A DNA stretch of 64,000 nucleotides, taken from an uncultured Alphaproteobacteria bacterium. Its GTDB lineage: Bacteria > Pseudomonadota > Alphaproteobacteria > Rs-D84. Shown here in pieces: positions 32,920-42,052 of the stretch. The notes beneath the pieces are model-generated. The model worked only from the letters and a program-made list of their open reading frames with translations, did no database searches and was not told where the DNA came from. Both the position numbers and the translations under genes were made by a program. The stretch covers positions 80,401 to 144,400 of the forward strand of contig CAKQGH010000001.1 in assembly GCA_934232895.1 (NCBI GenBank), in the 5' to 3' direction. Numbering within the stretch: position 1 is the stretch's first letter; each line of letters begins with the position of its first letter.

Positions 32920-34197
32920 ATGTTGGATATAAAATTTATTCGTGAAAACCCAGACATCGTTAAAAACGCTTGCCGCGTCAAGGGATTTGACGACCATATT
33001 GATGAATTGCTGGCACTGGATGCGCGTGTGCGTGAATTAAAAACCGCAACACAAACAATGACAGCTGAAAAGAACAAAATCACACGCGAAATTCCAACCG
33101 CGTCTGACAAGGCACCACTGATTGCGCGCAGCAAGGAAATTGCAAACGAAATCGCCGCCGATATGGCGGAATTGGCCGACAAGGAAGATAAATTAAATGA
33201 TTTAATGCACCGCGTACCACAAATACCCGATGCGTCTGCGCCAATCGGTCCCGACGACAGTTTTAATACCGAGGTTCGCCGTGTTGGCACCCCGCGCGAA
33301 TTTGATTTTGCCCCGCGTGCCCAGTGGGATTTGTTGGATATGAACGGTTGGTGGCTGCCAGAAAAAATCGGCAAGATTTGCGGTACCCGCACATACGCCC
33401 TGGTTGGCGAGGCCGCCGAATTACAATTGGCCATTGAAACATACGTTATTCAAAAATTGATATCCAAGGGATTCCGTTTTGTTGAATGCCCATCTATTAC
33501 AAAACCACAAACGATTTTTGATGCTGGGCACTTTATGGGCTCCGACCTGTCGGTAATGGATAATGATGTATTTATGTTGGCCGGCACCGATCGTTGCCTG
33601 GCGGGGACCGCGGAAATCATTTTGAATTCGCTGCACAGCGGCGAAATTCTGAATGAACGCGATTTGCCAATTAAATACGCCGGTTTTTCACCGTGTTTTC
33701 GCAAAGAGGCTGGCGCCGCCGGTCGCGACACGCGTGGTCTGGCCCGGTTTCACCAGTTTAACAAGGTTGAACAATATATTTATTGCACCCCGGCGCAATC
33801 GGATGAAATGCACGAACACATTTTGAATAATCTGTGCGAGGTTATGGCCGACCTGGAATTGCCATACCGCGTGATTGCAAATTCCACCGGAGACATGGGA
33901 TTTAACAAGGTTAAAATGAACGATGTCGAGGCATGGGTCCCGTCTGAAAACGCGTACAAGGAAGTGGGCAGTTGTTCATCCATTGGTCAATTCCAGGCAC
34001 GCCGCACCAACACACGTTATCGCGATAAAAATGGAGATGTTCAATTTGTGGCGACACTGAATAATACCGGCATCGCCGTACCGCGTGTTTTGGTTCCGTT
34101 CCTGGAAAATCACCAGAACGCCGACGGCAGTGTGGACATCCCTGTAAAATTACAACCGTTGATGGGCGGTCGCAAAAAAATTGGTGGAAAACACTAG
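32920..34197 (+). CDS. serS: Seryl-tRNA synthetase
   Basis: A 425-residue class II synthetase with the N-terminal coiled-coil arm that grips the tRNA-Ser variable arm (about 28-100). Motif 2 is visible in SPCFRKEAGAAGRDTRGLARFHQF and motif 3 near RVLVPFLENHQN. The ATG at 32920 has AAGGA 7 nt upstream and matches the family start (MLDIKFIREN). Upstream is a leader peptide with serine codons, suggesting control by seryl-tRNA level. Confidence 0.95.
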   Translation: MLDIKFIRENPDIVKNACRVKGFDDHIDELLALDARVRELKTATQTMTAEKNKITREIPTASDKAPLIARSKEIANEIAADMAELADKEDKLNDLMHRVPQIPDASAPIGPDDSFNTEVRRVGTPREFDFAPRAQWDLLDMNGWWLPEKIGKICGTRTYALVGEAAELQLAIETYVIQKLISKGFRFVECPSITKPQTIFDAGHFMGSDLSVMDNDVFMLAGTDRCLAGTAEIILNSLHSGEILNERDLPIKYAGFSPCFRKEAGAAGRDTRGLARFHQFNKVEQYIYCTPAQSDEMHEHILNNLCEVMADLELPYRVIANSTGDMGFNKVKMNDVEAWVPSENAYKEVGSCSSIGQFQARRTNTRYRDKNGDVQFVATLNNTGIAVPRVLVPFLENHQNADGSVDIPVKLQPLMGGRKKIGGKH

Positions 34198-34200
34198 TAA

Positions 34201-34227
34201 AAAAACGGGGCAACGCCCCGTTTTTTA
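34201..34227. terminator. Bidirectional terminator (serS / 34225 gene)
   Basis: ACGGGGC-AAC-GCCCCGT between A- and T-runs. The same stem and loop recur at 39765-39785, and a close variant at 50626-50642. Confidence 0.85.
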
Positions 34228-34773
34228 TTTTAATCTTTTTCTTGCCTTGCTGATAACCACAGCAAATATATTATTTTTGAACCGCATCACATTGGTGGCC
34301 CACCGTGTGGCATAAGATATTTCCTGTATCAACAAGTATGCTGTGTCACGTGCTGTTGGGCTTGTTGATGTACGCGTATATTCCCATTCTTGAATCGCAC
34401 GGCAAAAATTGTAATATCGCTGGCCGATATCATTGTTATTGCGAAAAGCCGACAATGACGCCGTATAGGCCAATTCTGCCGGTCCCGGCACAACATAATA
34501 TGCACTATATGCCAATCTGTTCTCTATGTTATTTTTCTGACACCACACAGCTGCACGTTTATTCCAATCTTGTTCTGTATATTTTCGTGAAAAGTATTTT
34601 TCCGGATTTCGGGCATATTCCCTCATATTCGCCAATGCACGTACAGACGCGCGCCGCTGAGACAATGGCATATCAGTCCAATTATCGCGTATTCCGGCAC
34701 GAGCCAACCGTTCAAATGCACAAAAACCCGCAGATATATTTTTATAAACGTCCGCTTGATTTTCACAATCCAT
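34225..34773 (-). CDS. Hypothetical protein (182 aa)
   Basis: Not recognised. It is rich in Tyr, Arg, Asn and Ala with several cysteines, has no clear signal peptide or membrane helix, and a basic C-terminus (SKARKRLK). Base composition is more AT-rich than neighbouring housekeeping genes. The start has a near-perfect TAAGGAGG site. It stands alone between serS and typA, convergent with serS. Tyr/Arg-rich helices could bind nucleic acid, but this is a guess. Confidence 0.6.
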   Translation of the reverse strand: MDCENQADVYKNISAGFCAFERLARAGIRDNWTDMPLSQRRASVRALANMREYARNPEKYFSRKYTEQDWNKRAAVWCQKNNIENRLAYSAYYVVPGPAELAYTASLSAFRNNNDIGQRYYNFCRAIQEWEYTRTSTSPTARDTAYLLIQEISYATRWATNVMRFKNNIFAVVISKARKRLK

Positions 34774-34921
34774 ACTATGTCCTCCTTAGAATTTATCGTA
34801 AAAAATAGTAGACAAAAAATACCAAATGTCAAATTTTTGCATAATTTTTTTTTGTATATTTCTTGAAAATCAAAAAATATGGTATAATCTATCGTTTACG
34901 AAAAAATTATAAGGCAAACAG

Positions 34922-36754
34922 ATGAAAATTCGCAATATTGCAATCATTGCACACGTTGACCACGGTAAAACGACCCTGGTTGATAATATGTTAAAACAGG
35001 CCGGCACATTCCGCGCCAATGAAAAGGTCGAAGATCGCGTTATGGACAGTGGCGACATCGAACGCGAACGCGGCATTACTATTTCGGCAAAACCCACATC
35101 TATTTTGTGGCACGATTATAAAATCAACATTGTTGATACCCCGGGACACGCGGACTTTGGGGGCGAGGTTGAACGTATTTTATCCATGGTCGATGGCGTG
35201 GTATTGTTGGTCGACGCGGCCGAGGGTCCCCTGCCCCAGACCAAGTTTGTTTTGTCCAAGGCGTTGAAATTGGGCCTGCGTCCAATCGTTTGCATAAACA
35301 AGGTTGACCGTTCCGATGCCCGCCCGGACGAAGTGCTGAGTGAAACATTTGACCTGTTTGATAAATTGGGCGCGACCGATGCGCAATTGGATTTCCCATA
35401 CCTGTATGCGGTTGGCCGCGATGGCTGGGCGGTGCGTGACCTGAATGACGAACACAAGGATTTAACCCCCCTGTTCCAATTGATTGTGGACCACGTTCCG
35501 GCCCCCGATTGCAACGGCACCCGTTGCCAATTGGACGCGCCATTTTCTATGTTGGCCACGACATTAGAGGCCGACCCGTATGTTGGTCGTATTTTGACCG
35601 GTAAAATTGAATCCGGCACCGTGCATGTGGGCCAATCGGTCAAGGCCATCAATATGAATGGTGAATTCATCGAAAACGCCAAAATTACAAAAATCATTGA
35701 ACACCGTGGTGTTGAAAAGGTATCGCGCGAATCTGCATCGGCGGGCGACATTGTTGTCGTTGCCGGATTTTCCAAGGCAACCGTGGCGGATACACTGTGT
35801 GACACATCGGTAAACACACCAATTCCCGCAATGCCAATTGACCCACCAACCCTGACCATGACATTTTTCGTAAACACATCGCCATTGGCTGGTAAATCGG
35901 GCAAGAAACTGACATCGCGTATGATTGGCGAACGCCTGTTCAAAGAAGCGGAAACCAACATCGCGTTAAAGGTCACCCAGAGTGCAAACAACGAAGCGTT
36001 CGAGGTTTCTGGTCGTGGCGAATTGCAATTGGGCATTCTGATTGAAACCATGCGCCGCGAGGGATTTGAACTGTCCGTGTCGCGTCCACGCGTTGTTATG
36101 CACGATGGCGAAAATGGCGAAAAACTGGAACCAATCGAAGAAGTCGTAATTGACGTTGACGACGAATTTTCGGGCGTGGTTATTGAAAAAATGACCAAGC
36201 GCAAGGCAACCATCACCGAAATGAAGGCATCCGGCGCTGGCAAAACCCGTATTGTATTTTCGGCGCCATCACGCGGGTTGATTGGATACTTGTCGGAATT
36301 CCGCACCGATACGCGTGGCACCGGTATTATGAACCGCGTGTTTGCCGAATACGGCCCATATCGTGGCCCGATTATGCAGTATCGCCCGGGCGTGTTGGTA
36401 TCAATGGAAAATGGGGTCACCGCAACATACGCGTTGTTTAATCTGCAACCACGTGGAACACTGTTTGTCGGTCCCCAGACCGAGGTTTATTCCGGTATGA
36501 TTATCGGTGAACACAGCAAAGAAAACGACCTGGAGGTAAATCCGGTCAAGGGTAAAGAATTGACAAATATGCGCAGCGTGACCGCCGATGAAAAATTGTT
36601 CTTGGCACCGCCGCGCAAGATGTCACTGGAAGAATCACTGTCGTACATTCTGGACGACGAATTGGTCGAAGTGACACCGGCAACAATTCGTTTGCGTAAA
36701 AAAGAATTGGACAGCAACACCCGCAAGAAAACGCGTAAAAATGTTGAAATGTAA
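34922..36754 (+). CDS. typA: Ribosome-associated GTPase TypA/BipA
   Basis: A 610-residue translational GTPase with the G1 motif AHVDHGKTT, switch motif RGITI, DTPGHADFGGEV and NKVDR, followed by EF-G-like domains and the BipA-specific C-terminal domain. It supports 50S assembly and stress adaptation. Promoter TATAAT lies at 34883-34888 and AAGG precedes the ATG. A terminator follows at 36761. Confidence 0.95.
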   Translation: MKIRNIAIIAHVDHGKTTLVDNMLKQAGTFRANEKVEDRVMDSGDIERERGITISAKPTSILWHDYKINIVDTPGHADFGGEVERILSMVDGVVLLVDAAEGPLPQTKFVLSKALKLGLRPIVCINKVDRSDARPDEVLSETFDLFDKLGATDAQLDFPYLYAVGRDGWAVRDLNDEHKDLTPLFQLIVDHVPAPDCNGTRCQLDAPFSMLATTLEADPYVGRILTGKIESGTVHVGQSVKAINMNGEFIENAKITKIIEHRGVEKVSRESASAGDIVVVAGFSKATVADTLCDTSVNTPIPAMPIDPPTLTMTFFVNTSPLAGKSGKKLTSRMIGERLFKEAETNIALKVTQSANNEAFEVSGRGELQLGILIETMRREGFELSVSRPRVVMHDGENGEKLEPIEEVVIDVDDEFSGVVIEKMTKRKATITEMKASGAGKTRIVFSAPSRGLIGYLSEFRTDTRGTGIMNRVFAEYGPYRGPIMQYRPGVLVSMENGVTATYALFNLQPRGTLFVGPQTEVYSGMIIGEHSKENDLEVNPVKGKELTNMRSVTADEKLFLAPPRKMSLEESLSYILDDELVEVTPATIRLRKKELDSNTRKKTRKNVEM

Positions 36755-36760
36755 AAAACA

Positions 36761-36789
36761 AAAAAACACCGGCAAATGCCGGTGTTTTT
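36761..36789. terminator. typA / GT61 bidirectional terminator
   Basis: ACACCGGC-AAAT-GCCGGTGT with A-run and T-run flanks, between convergent genes. Confidence 0.85.
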
Positions 36790-37899
36790 CTATCCTATTT
36801 TTAATACGCGTTGCATCCAATGACGGAAATAATTTCGGTTGACGCGTCCGGGAACAAAACACGCCAAATAGCGTACCAATTTATGTTTGAATTTGTTAAA
36901 CTGGACACTGCCATGTTCGGCACAGAATTTTGCCAACGCGGCGTCATATTCGGCGACCTCGGTCGGGTCCGGAATGGTATCGGCATCGGTATATTTGAAA
37001 CCGTTTTCATCAAAGAATTGGCGCATATATTTTGTGACACCAATAATCTGGGGTGCATTTCCGCCGTGGTCGGTTGGCGCACGTTCAACCGAACCAGAAA
37101 TAAACACGCCATTTAATTTTTTAACCATATTTATCAGGTTCTGCGTATCGGCATTGCATTTGAATCGCCGATTGCGCTTTATCTGAATCACGGTGCCACC
37201 GCACGGCATAAACAGCGCCATGTGCAACGCCGTTCCCGCACACCCCGCCAAAACGCGGCAATGTTTCATAACGCCAACCTGCTCGGCCAATGACATTTTT
37301 TCTGGTCTGATTATTTTGAAACCGTTGTTTTCAAATATACGTTCGACAACATGCTCGCCGTATGTGCGCCGCGATTCCAGCGCATCGCGCGACATATAAA
37401 TTTTTTCATATTTATGGGTGTTTGGTGCGCCGGCGGCAATATGTTCGTATGCGCGCACAAATTCATCGTTTGCCCAACGCGCAATGTTGAATCCCTGGGC
37501 CGGAACAATCACACGACGAAAACGCGTTGTTTCGGTCAGAATTATAACACGGTCACGCGGCACCCCCATCATTTCAATCAACGCATACATATATTCCGGC
37601 ACCGTGTCATAGTTATGTTCATTTACCAACACCACACGCGCACCATTTGTAATGTCATGCAGCAATCCCCACGCCCGGTTCATGTGTTCCAATAAAAAGT
37701 GTCCGAATTGTGGGTACACATTTCCGAAAAACACAACCGTTTCATCAATAAATGGCGTGGCCGCATCAATATGAATGTGCGAATGCACAACCTGGTTGTT
37801 ATTACCACGAATTTGGCGACTGGAATTGACAAAGCGCCCGTCCGCATCATATACCCCGAACCCGGCGCGCCCCTGGACAACAATGGTTGCATTGTCCAC
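36790..37899 (-). CDS. GT61-family (DUF563) glycosyltransferase
   Basis: A 369-residue protein with the DUF563/GT61 pattern: NVYPQFGHFLLEHMNRAW near residue 60, IYMSRDALESRRTYGEHV in the middle and AGCAGTALHMALFMPCGGTVIQI near the nucleotide site. It likely adds a sugar to a surface glycan. The start is taken as GTG at 37899: no in-frame ATG lies between the upstream stop and this codon. TAAAAT ends 7 nt upstream without a Shine-Dalgarno, so this is a candidate leaderless gene. Divergent from the RgpF-like gene. Confidence 0.75.
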   Translation of the reverse strand: MDNATIVVQGRAGFGVYDADGRFVNSSRQIRGNNNQVVHSHIHIDAATPFIDETVVFFGNVYPQFGHFLLEHMNRAWGLLHDITNGARVVLVNEHNYDTVPEYMYALIEMMGVPRDRVIILTETTRFRRVIVPAQGFNIARWANDEFVRAYEHIAAGAPNTHKYEKIYMSRDALESRRTYGEHVVERIFENNGFKIIRPEKMSLAEQVGVMKHCRVLAGCAGTALHMALFMPCGGTVIQIKRNRRFKCNADTQNLINMVKKLNGVFISGSVERAPTDHGGNAPQIIGVTKYMRQFFDENGFKYTDADTIPDPTEVAEYDAALAKFCAEHGSVQFNKFKHKLVRYLACFVPGRVNRNYFRHWMQRVLKIG

Positions 37900-38062
37900 G
37901 ACATCTATTTTACTGGGAATAATTTTTTGCCCCGCCGTGCGCCGACGGAAAACCGTTTATATGCAGAACTTGAATAAATTTTAACCGACACTGTTTTTCA
38001 CTCCATTGTTGAAAAATATCTTAAAAACATGTAAATTATAAACATAAACCAAAAAAAATTCT

Positions 38063-38908
38063 ATGAATAAAAGACTATTCTTGTTCGCGGGTTTTAATGC
38101 CCAACATATTATAGATGACGCATTGGTCTATTATGTGCGCGCATTGTCAAAATGCGGCGATGTCGTGTTGTGTATGGATTCCGATTGCAGTGACGCCGAA
38201 TTGCAAAAATTGGCACCGTATGTTCTGCACGCGACGGCGCACCGCCATGGTGAATATGATTTCGGTTCATATAAACGCGCATACATGTATGCGGCGGATA
38301 CGGGCATTCTGGATAAATATGATTTCGTGTATATGGTAAATGATTCCGTATATGGCCCATTGATGGACATTGAATCATCACTGCGCCGCATGGAAAAATT
38401 AAATTGCGACGCATTCGGTTTGGTATATAATCCACTGGCGTCGCGTCCACATATTCAATCGTGGTTTATTGGTATGCGCAAAAATGTATTTTTATCTCCA
38501 TGGCACGACGAATTTATGCGTGCCATTACCCGTCAAAATGACAAGGGCGCAATCACATACATGTATGAACAGGGATTCACCGAAATGCTGCGCGCGCACC
38601 ACATAAAATTTGCATGTTTGTATAATTGCCCCGGGCGCAGTGTTTATAACAATGTTGCCGCCCTGTTCCGTCGCGGTATGCCATTTATGAAAAAGGTCGC
38701 GTTCACCCGCGCGGATGGCGCGTTGGGCAATCGCATTTTGTATATTTTGCGTCACACCTCGCCCGATGTGCGCGATATGATTTTGACATCGGCGCGTGGT
38801 CAATATGGCGACGAATATATCAAATGGGTATTGACGCGCAATCCAATAAAAATCGCATATCGTCATATCAAACACGCTTTGCGTAAAATATTTATCGAGG
38901 GGCTGTAA
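38063..38908 (+). CDS. RgpF-like (rhamnan synthesis F) protein
   Basis: A 281-residue protein matching the rhamnan synthesis F family used in rhamnose-rich and O-antigen glycans: YDFGSYKRAYMYA, YDFVYMVNDSVYGPL and SWFIGMRKNVFLSPWHDEF. It probably acts as a glycosyltransferase in surface polysaccharide assembly. The next gene, a GT2-like transferase, starts immediately after its stop. No strong ribosome site precedes the ATG. Confidence 0.75.
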   Translation: MNKRLFLFAGFNAQHIIDDALVYYVRALSKCGDVVLCMDSDCSDAELQKLAPYVLHATAHRHGEYDFGSYKRAYMYAADTGILDKYDFVYMVNDSVYGPLMDIESSLRRMEKLNCDAFGLVYNPLASRPHIQSWFIGMRKNVFLSPWHDEFMRAITRQNDKGAITYMYEQGFTEMLRAHHIKFACLYNCPGRSVYNNVAALFRRGMPFMKKVAFTRADGALGNRILYILRHTSPDVRDMILTSARGQYGDEYIKWVLTRNPIKIAYRHIKHALRKIFIEGL

Positions 38909-39760
38909 ATGAAAAAAACACAACCACAAAACCCAAGCATTCGTATTGCCGCCGTGACAATGGCTCGTAATGATGAATTTTTCCTGAACCGCTGGATTAA
39001 ATATTACGGCGGGCAAATCGGATCTGAAAACCTGTATATCTATCTGGACGGATTGGATCAAAAAATCCCATCAGGTCACGCAAATGCAAACATAAAAAAA
39101 TTGCCACATCGTGACGAAGAACGCCAGCGCGGGGATAAAACGCGCATATTGCTGTTATCTGATTTGGCAAAAAAATTATTCGCCGATGGATATGATATTG
39201 TTATCGGTTGCGATTGCGATGAATTCTTGGTCGTGGACCCAGACACCGGTATGTCATTGGCCGAATATTTATCCAAAATTAAAAATCGCATAACAGTATC
39301 GGGGCTGGGGCTGGACGTCGGTATGGATTTGAAATCCGAAGGCACACTGGACGCCCGCGCACCATTTTTAACCCAGCGCAAATACGCCGTTCTGTCCACG
39401 CGTTATACCAAACCGGTTGTTTTGTTCCGCCCGCGCACCTGGGGCAGCGGATTTCACAGTGTCAAGGGTACAAATTTCCACATTGATAAAAACCTGTATC
39501 TGTTGCATTTCGGTGGTGTTGATTTAAATATGATAAAAAATAAAATCGGCGACCGCACCGCGTCGTGGGGTGCGCACCTGAAAAAGCGCGCACGCACAAT
39601 TGACATTATCACGCGCGCAAAAAATAAAAATCGCCCGATGCACGTCGCACGCATATTGCAAACAATCTTGCGTCCGATTTATGATTTAAATAAACCCGCA
39701 ATGCTGGGGATAAAATGGGTTACGACAATCCCGGCGCGCTTTATTAAAACAGGCATTTAA
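38909..39760 (+). CDS. Glycosyltransferase (GT2-like, PF13704 type)
   Basis: A 283-residue protein with the pattern of the glycosyl transferase 2_4 group: RIAAVTMARNDEFFLNRWIKYY at the start, then VIGCDCDEFLVVDP as the metal/sugar-nucleotide aspartate cluster, and HSVKGTNFHIDKNLYLLHF near the end. GAGGGG before the ATG and zero spacing from the RgpF-like stop indicate translational coupling. Acceptor and donor are unknown. Confidence 0.75.
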   Translation: MKKTQPQNPSIRIAAVTMARNDEFFLNRWIKYYGGQIGSENLYIYLDGLDQKIPSGHANANIKKLPHRDEERQRGDKTRILLLSDLAKKLFADGYDIVIGCDCDEFLVVDPDTGMSLAEYLSKIKNRITVSGLGLDVGMDLKSEGTLDARAPFLTQRKYAVLSTRYTKPVVLFRPRTWGSGFHSVKGTNFHIDKNLYLLHFGGVDLNMIKNKIGDRTASWGAHLKKRARTIDIITRAKNKNRPMHVARILQTILRPIYDLNKPAMLGIKWVTTIPARFIKTGI

Positions 39761-39785
39761 AAAAACGGGGCAACGCCCCGTTTTT
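39761..39785 (+). terminator. Terminator after the GT2-like gene
   Basis: ACGGGGC-AAC-GCCCCGT followed by TTTTT, identical in stem and loop to the serS terminator. Confidence 0.8.
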
Positions 39786-39883
39786 CAAAGTTCAAAGTTC
39801 AAAGTTCAAAGTGCAAATAATGTGTGCGCCGAATGGCGCACTACTTTATTCATTTGAACTTTGAACTCTGAACTTTGAACTTT
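39786..39883. repeat. Long imperfect palindrome built from a 7-nt repeat
   Basis: The left arm is four copies of the heptamer AAAGTTC or a close variant (39787-39812). The right arm carries the inverted copies (about 39855-39883). The arms can pair over about 30 bp with a few mismatches around a central GTGCGCC-GAAT-GGCGCAC hairpin (39824-39841). It fills the gap between convergent glycosyltransferase genes. It resembles a slipped or expanding terminator-type palindrome and could be variable between strains. Confidence 0.8.
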
Positions 39884-41015
39884 ATTTTATCACTTTTATT
39901 ATCTGTTCTGTGATTTTTGTGGCGTCAAAGCGCGACAGATTTTTTGTCGCCGTATCTATCATTTTTTGTGTATCCACACGACCGGTATACGCATCCATCA
40001 TACGCAGTGCCAATTCCGTCGCATCACCCGACGCGAATAATAATCCGGCGCGGCCATCCATCAAAATCTCGCGCGGGCCATTACGACAATCAGAAGCAAT
40101 ATTTAATGTGCCGACGGCGGCAGCCTCTATCAACACGGTGGGCAGTCCTTCGGAATAACTGGACAATATATTTGCGCATGCGTGCGCCATATAACCAAAT
40201 GGATTACTGGTACCACCAACAAATTCAAATTGTTGCGCTGACGGCAATGCACGCGCAATTTGTTCATATTCGCCGCGCATATTTCCATCGCCCACAAACA
40301 CCATTTTTATATTTGGCCGCCCCGCATTTTGCCAGAACATATCAAACCCGTGCAAAACCGTTTCAACATCTTTATCACGTGACAATCGTGCCACACACAC
40401 GAAATAGTCCCCCTGCGGATGTTCGCCATGCCCCGCCATATTGCGAGCACGCATAATGTCAATCGGGTTATAAATGTGGGTGATTTTGTCAGAATATTCT
40501 GGATATTTTTCGCACAGCTCTGTCGCCGCATCACGCGTCAGCATAACCAATTTGTCATATATTGATATGTATCTCATGCGGTGCTGGGCATACAGTGCAT
40601 CAATTGACGAATGCCACCATGTAATTTTTTTGCCCCGAAACTTTTTGAACTCGCGCGCAAATGAAAAATTATAATAATCAACAAACACATCAATATCATC
40701 AAAACATCGCGATGACATCATCATGTATTTGCCCAGGCGGTATATATCACGTGCCCAATGTTTGATTATTCGCCACAGAAAAAAATGCGGCATTTTTGTC
40801 CCCAACCATTTGCATGGATACAATGTCGTCATTTTTATTTCTGGGTGTGCGGCGAACCAATCACGGTATGCCGGCACAGTAATATCCACATATGTTATCA
40901 TGTGAATATTTACATCGCCACGCGCCAAGAACGCCGACAGCATCTGAATCAACACAGACTCGACCCCGCCGATCTGCATATCACGCAAACATATCGCGAT
41001 TGTTGTTTTCTTCAT
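39882..41015 (-). CDS. GT4-family glycosyltransferase
   Basis: A 377-residue GT-B enzyme with the N-terminal GGVESVLIQML loop, FVCVARLSRDKDVETVLHGF at the start of the second Rossmann domain and the EGLPTVLIEAAAVGTLNIAS sugar-nucleotide motif (E-x7-E). It probably works on the same surface glycan as its neighbours. Its ATG overlaps the stop of the upstream GT2 gene (ATGA). Confidence 0.85.
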   Translation of the reverse strand: MKKTTIAICLRDMQIGGVESVLIQMLSAFLARGDVNIHMITYVDITVPAYRDWFAAHPEIKMTTLYPCKWLGTKMPHFFLWRIIKHWARDIYRLGKYMMMSSRCFDDIDVFVDYYNFSFAREFKKFRGKKITWWHSSIDALYAQHRMRYISIYDKLVMLTRDAATELCEKYPEYSDKITHIYNPIDIMRARNMAGHGEHPQGDYFVCVARLSRDKDVETVLHGFDMFWQNAGRPNIKMVFVGDGNMRGEYEQIARALPSAQQFEFVGGTSNPFGYMAHACANILSSYSEGLPTVLIEAAAVGTLNIASDCRNGPREILMDGRAGLLFASGDATELALRMMDAYTGRVDTQKMIDTATKNLSRFDATKITEQIIKVIK

Positions 41016-42043
41016 TTTTTAATGCACCCGCATTTGATAAATTCATCTATGTCACATTTGATTTTACGTGCCCACGCATACGGCGGCGTGTCCAGCGCGC
41101 CGCACGCACGCAAATCGGAAAAGCATTTTTTTGCGACCGCAATATCATCGGCATTGTCCAGATATTTTATCTTGCGGTATGCCCACTTGATAAAGTACCA
41201 GCGGAATTTTTTTGACCACATTTCCATTTGATATGGAGTCGCCTGCTGTTTATACAATTCGTATGCACTTTTAATTCCGGTGCATAAACTCTGCATTATG
41301 CGCAGTTGTTTTGCCGACAACACAATTCCACCAAAATTCGGCACATAGAAATACAGCGGCAATGGTGCAACTGTCACACGCGGATTTTTCAGCATAATTG
41401 CCGACCACCATGGGAAATCTTCGAACAAAATACCCTTGATAAATGGGGTATCGGCAATCAAATCACGGCGATACAGGTTTTTCCATACCTGGCAATGTTT
41501 AATCAGCCATTTGCGACGTGGGTTAAACGCATTGTGTGCGCGTTCGGTTGCATATTCAAAAACATCATCGGTGACCACGGTTTTTATTGCGGCAACATTG
41601 TATTTTTTATGCATTGCCCCCGGCACCACGGAATCGGTATCCATTCCCAAAACATGCCGCACCATCAATTGTGGACGATAAATCCGGTCGTATGTAAATG
41701 ACACAATGTCCGAGCCATCACGCACCGCAAAGTGATATGCAATTTCCATTGTTTGCGGGTGGATAAAATCATCGCTGTCGACATACAAAATATAATCACC
41801 GGTTGCAACCGCCATACCAGCATTTCGCGCATCGGACAGACCGCCATTTTTCTTGGTCACAATTTTGATACGCGCATCACGAGCGGCATATTCAGACAAA
41901 ATGGCGGCAGACCCATCCGGACTGCCGTCATTTACACATATCAATTCCCAATCGTGGAAAGTTTGGTTCAGCACACTGTCGATACATCTGGGCAAATATT
42001 TTTCAACATTATACACAGGCATTATGACGGAAATCGCTGGCAT
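41012..42043 (-). CDS. GT2-family glycosyltransferase
   Basis: A 343-residue GT-A enzyme: ISVIMPVYNVEKYLPRCIDSVLNQT, ELICVNDGSPDGS, GLSDARNAGMAVATGDYILYVDSDDF with the DSD metal motif. The C-terminal third is helical and basic, suggesting membrane association. Second of three glycosyltransferase genes downstream of recA, 9 bp after the GT32-like gene. Confidence 0.88.
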   Translation of the reverse strand: MPAISVIMPVYNVEKYLPRCIDSVLNQTFHDWELICVNDGSPDGSAAILSEYAARDARIKIVTKKNGGLSDARNAGMAVATGDYILYVDSDDFIHPQTMEIAYHFAVRDGSDIVSFTYDRIYRPQLMVRHVLGMDTDSVVPGAMHKKYNVAAIKTVVTDDVFEYATERAHNAFNPRRKWLIKHCQVWKNLYRRDLIADTPFIKGILFEDFPWWSAIMLKNPRVTVAPLPLYFYVPNFGGIVLSAKQLRIMQSLCTGIKSAYELYKQQATPYQMEMWSKKFRWYFIKWAYRKIKYLDNADDIAVAKKCFSDLRACGALDTPPYAWARKIKCDIDEFIKCGCIKK

Positions 42044-42052
42044 ATATAATCC

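Noticed and set aside
35116..36420. 434-codon open frame antisense to typA
   Set aside because: typA is intact and conserved here; the antisense frame has no recognisable domain.
39786..39883. CRISPR array
   Set aside because: The repeats are 7 nt, adjacent and inverted across the centre, with no spacers and no cas genes nearby.
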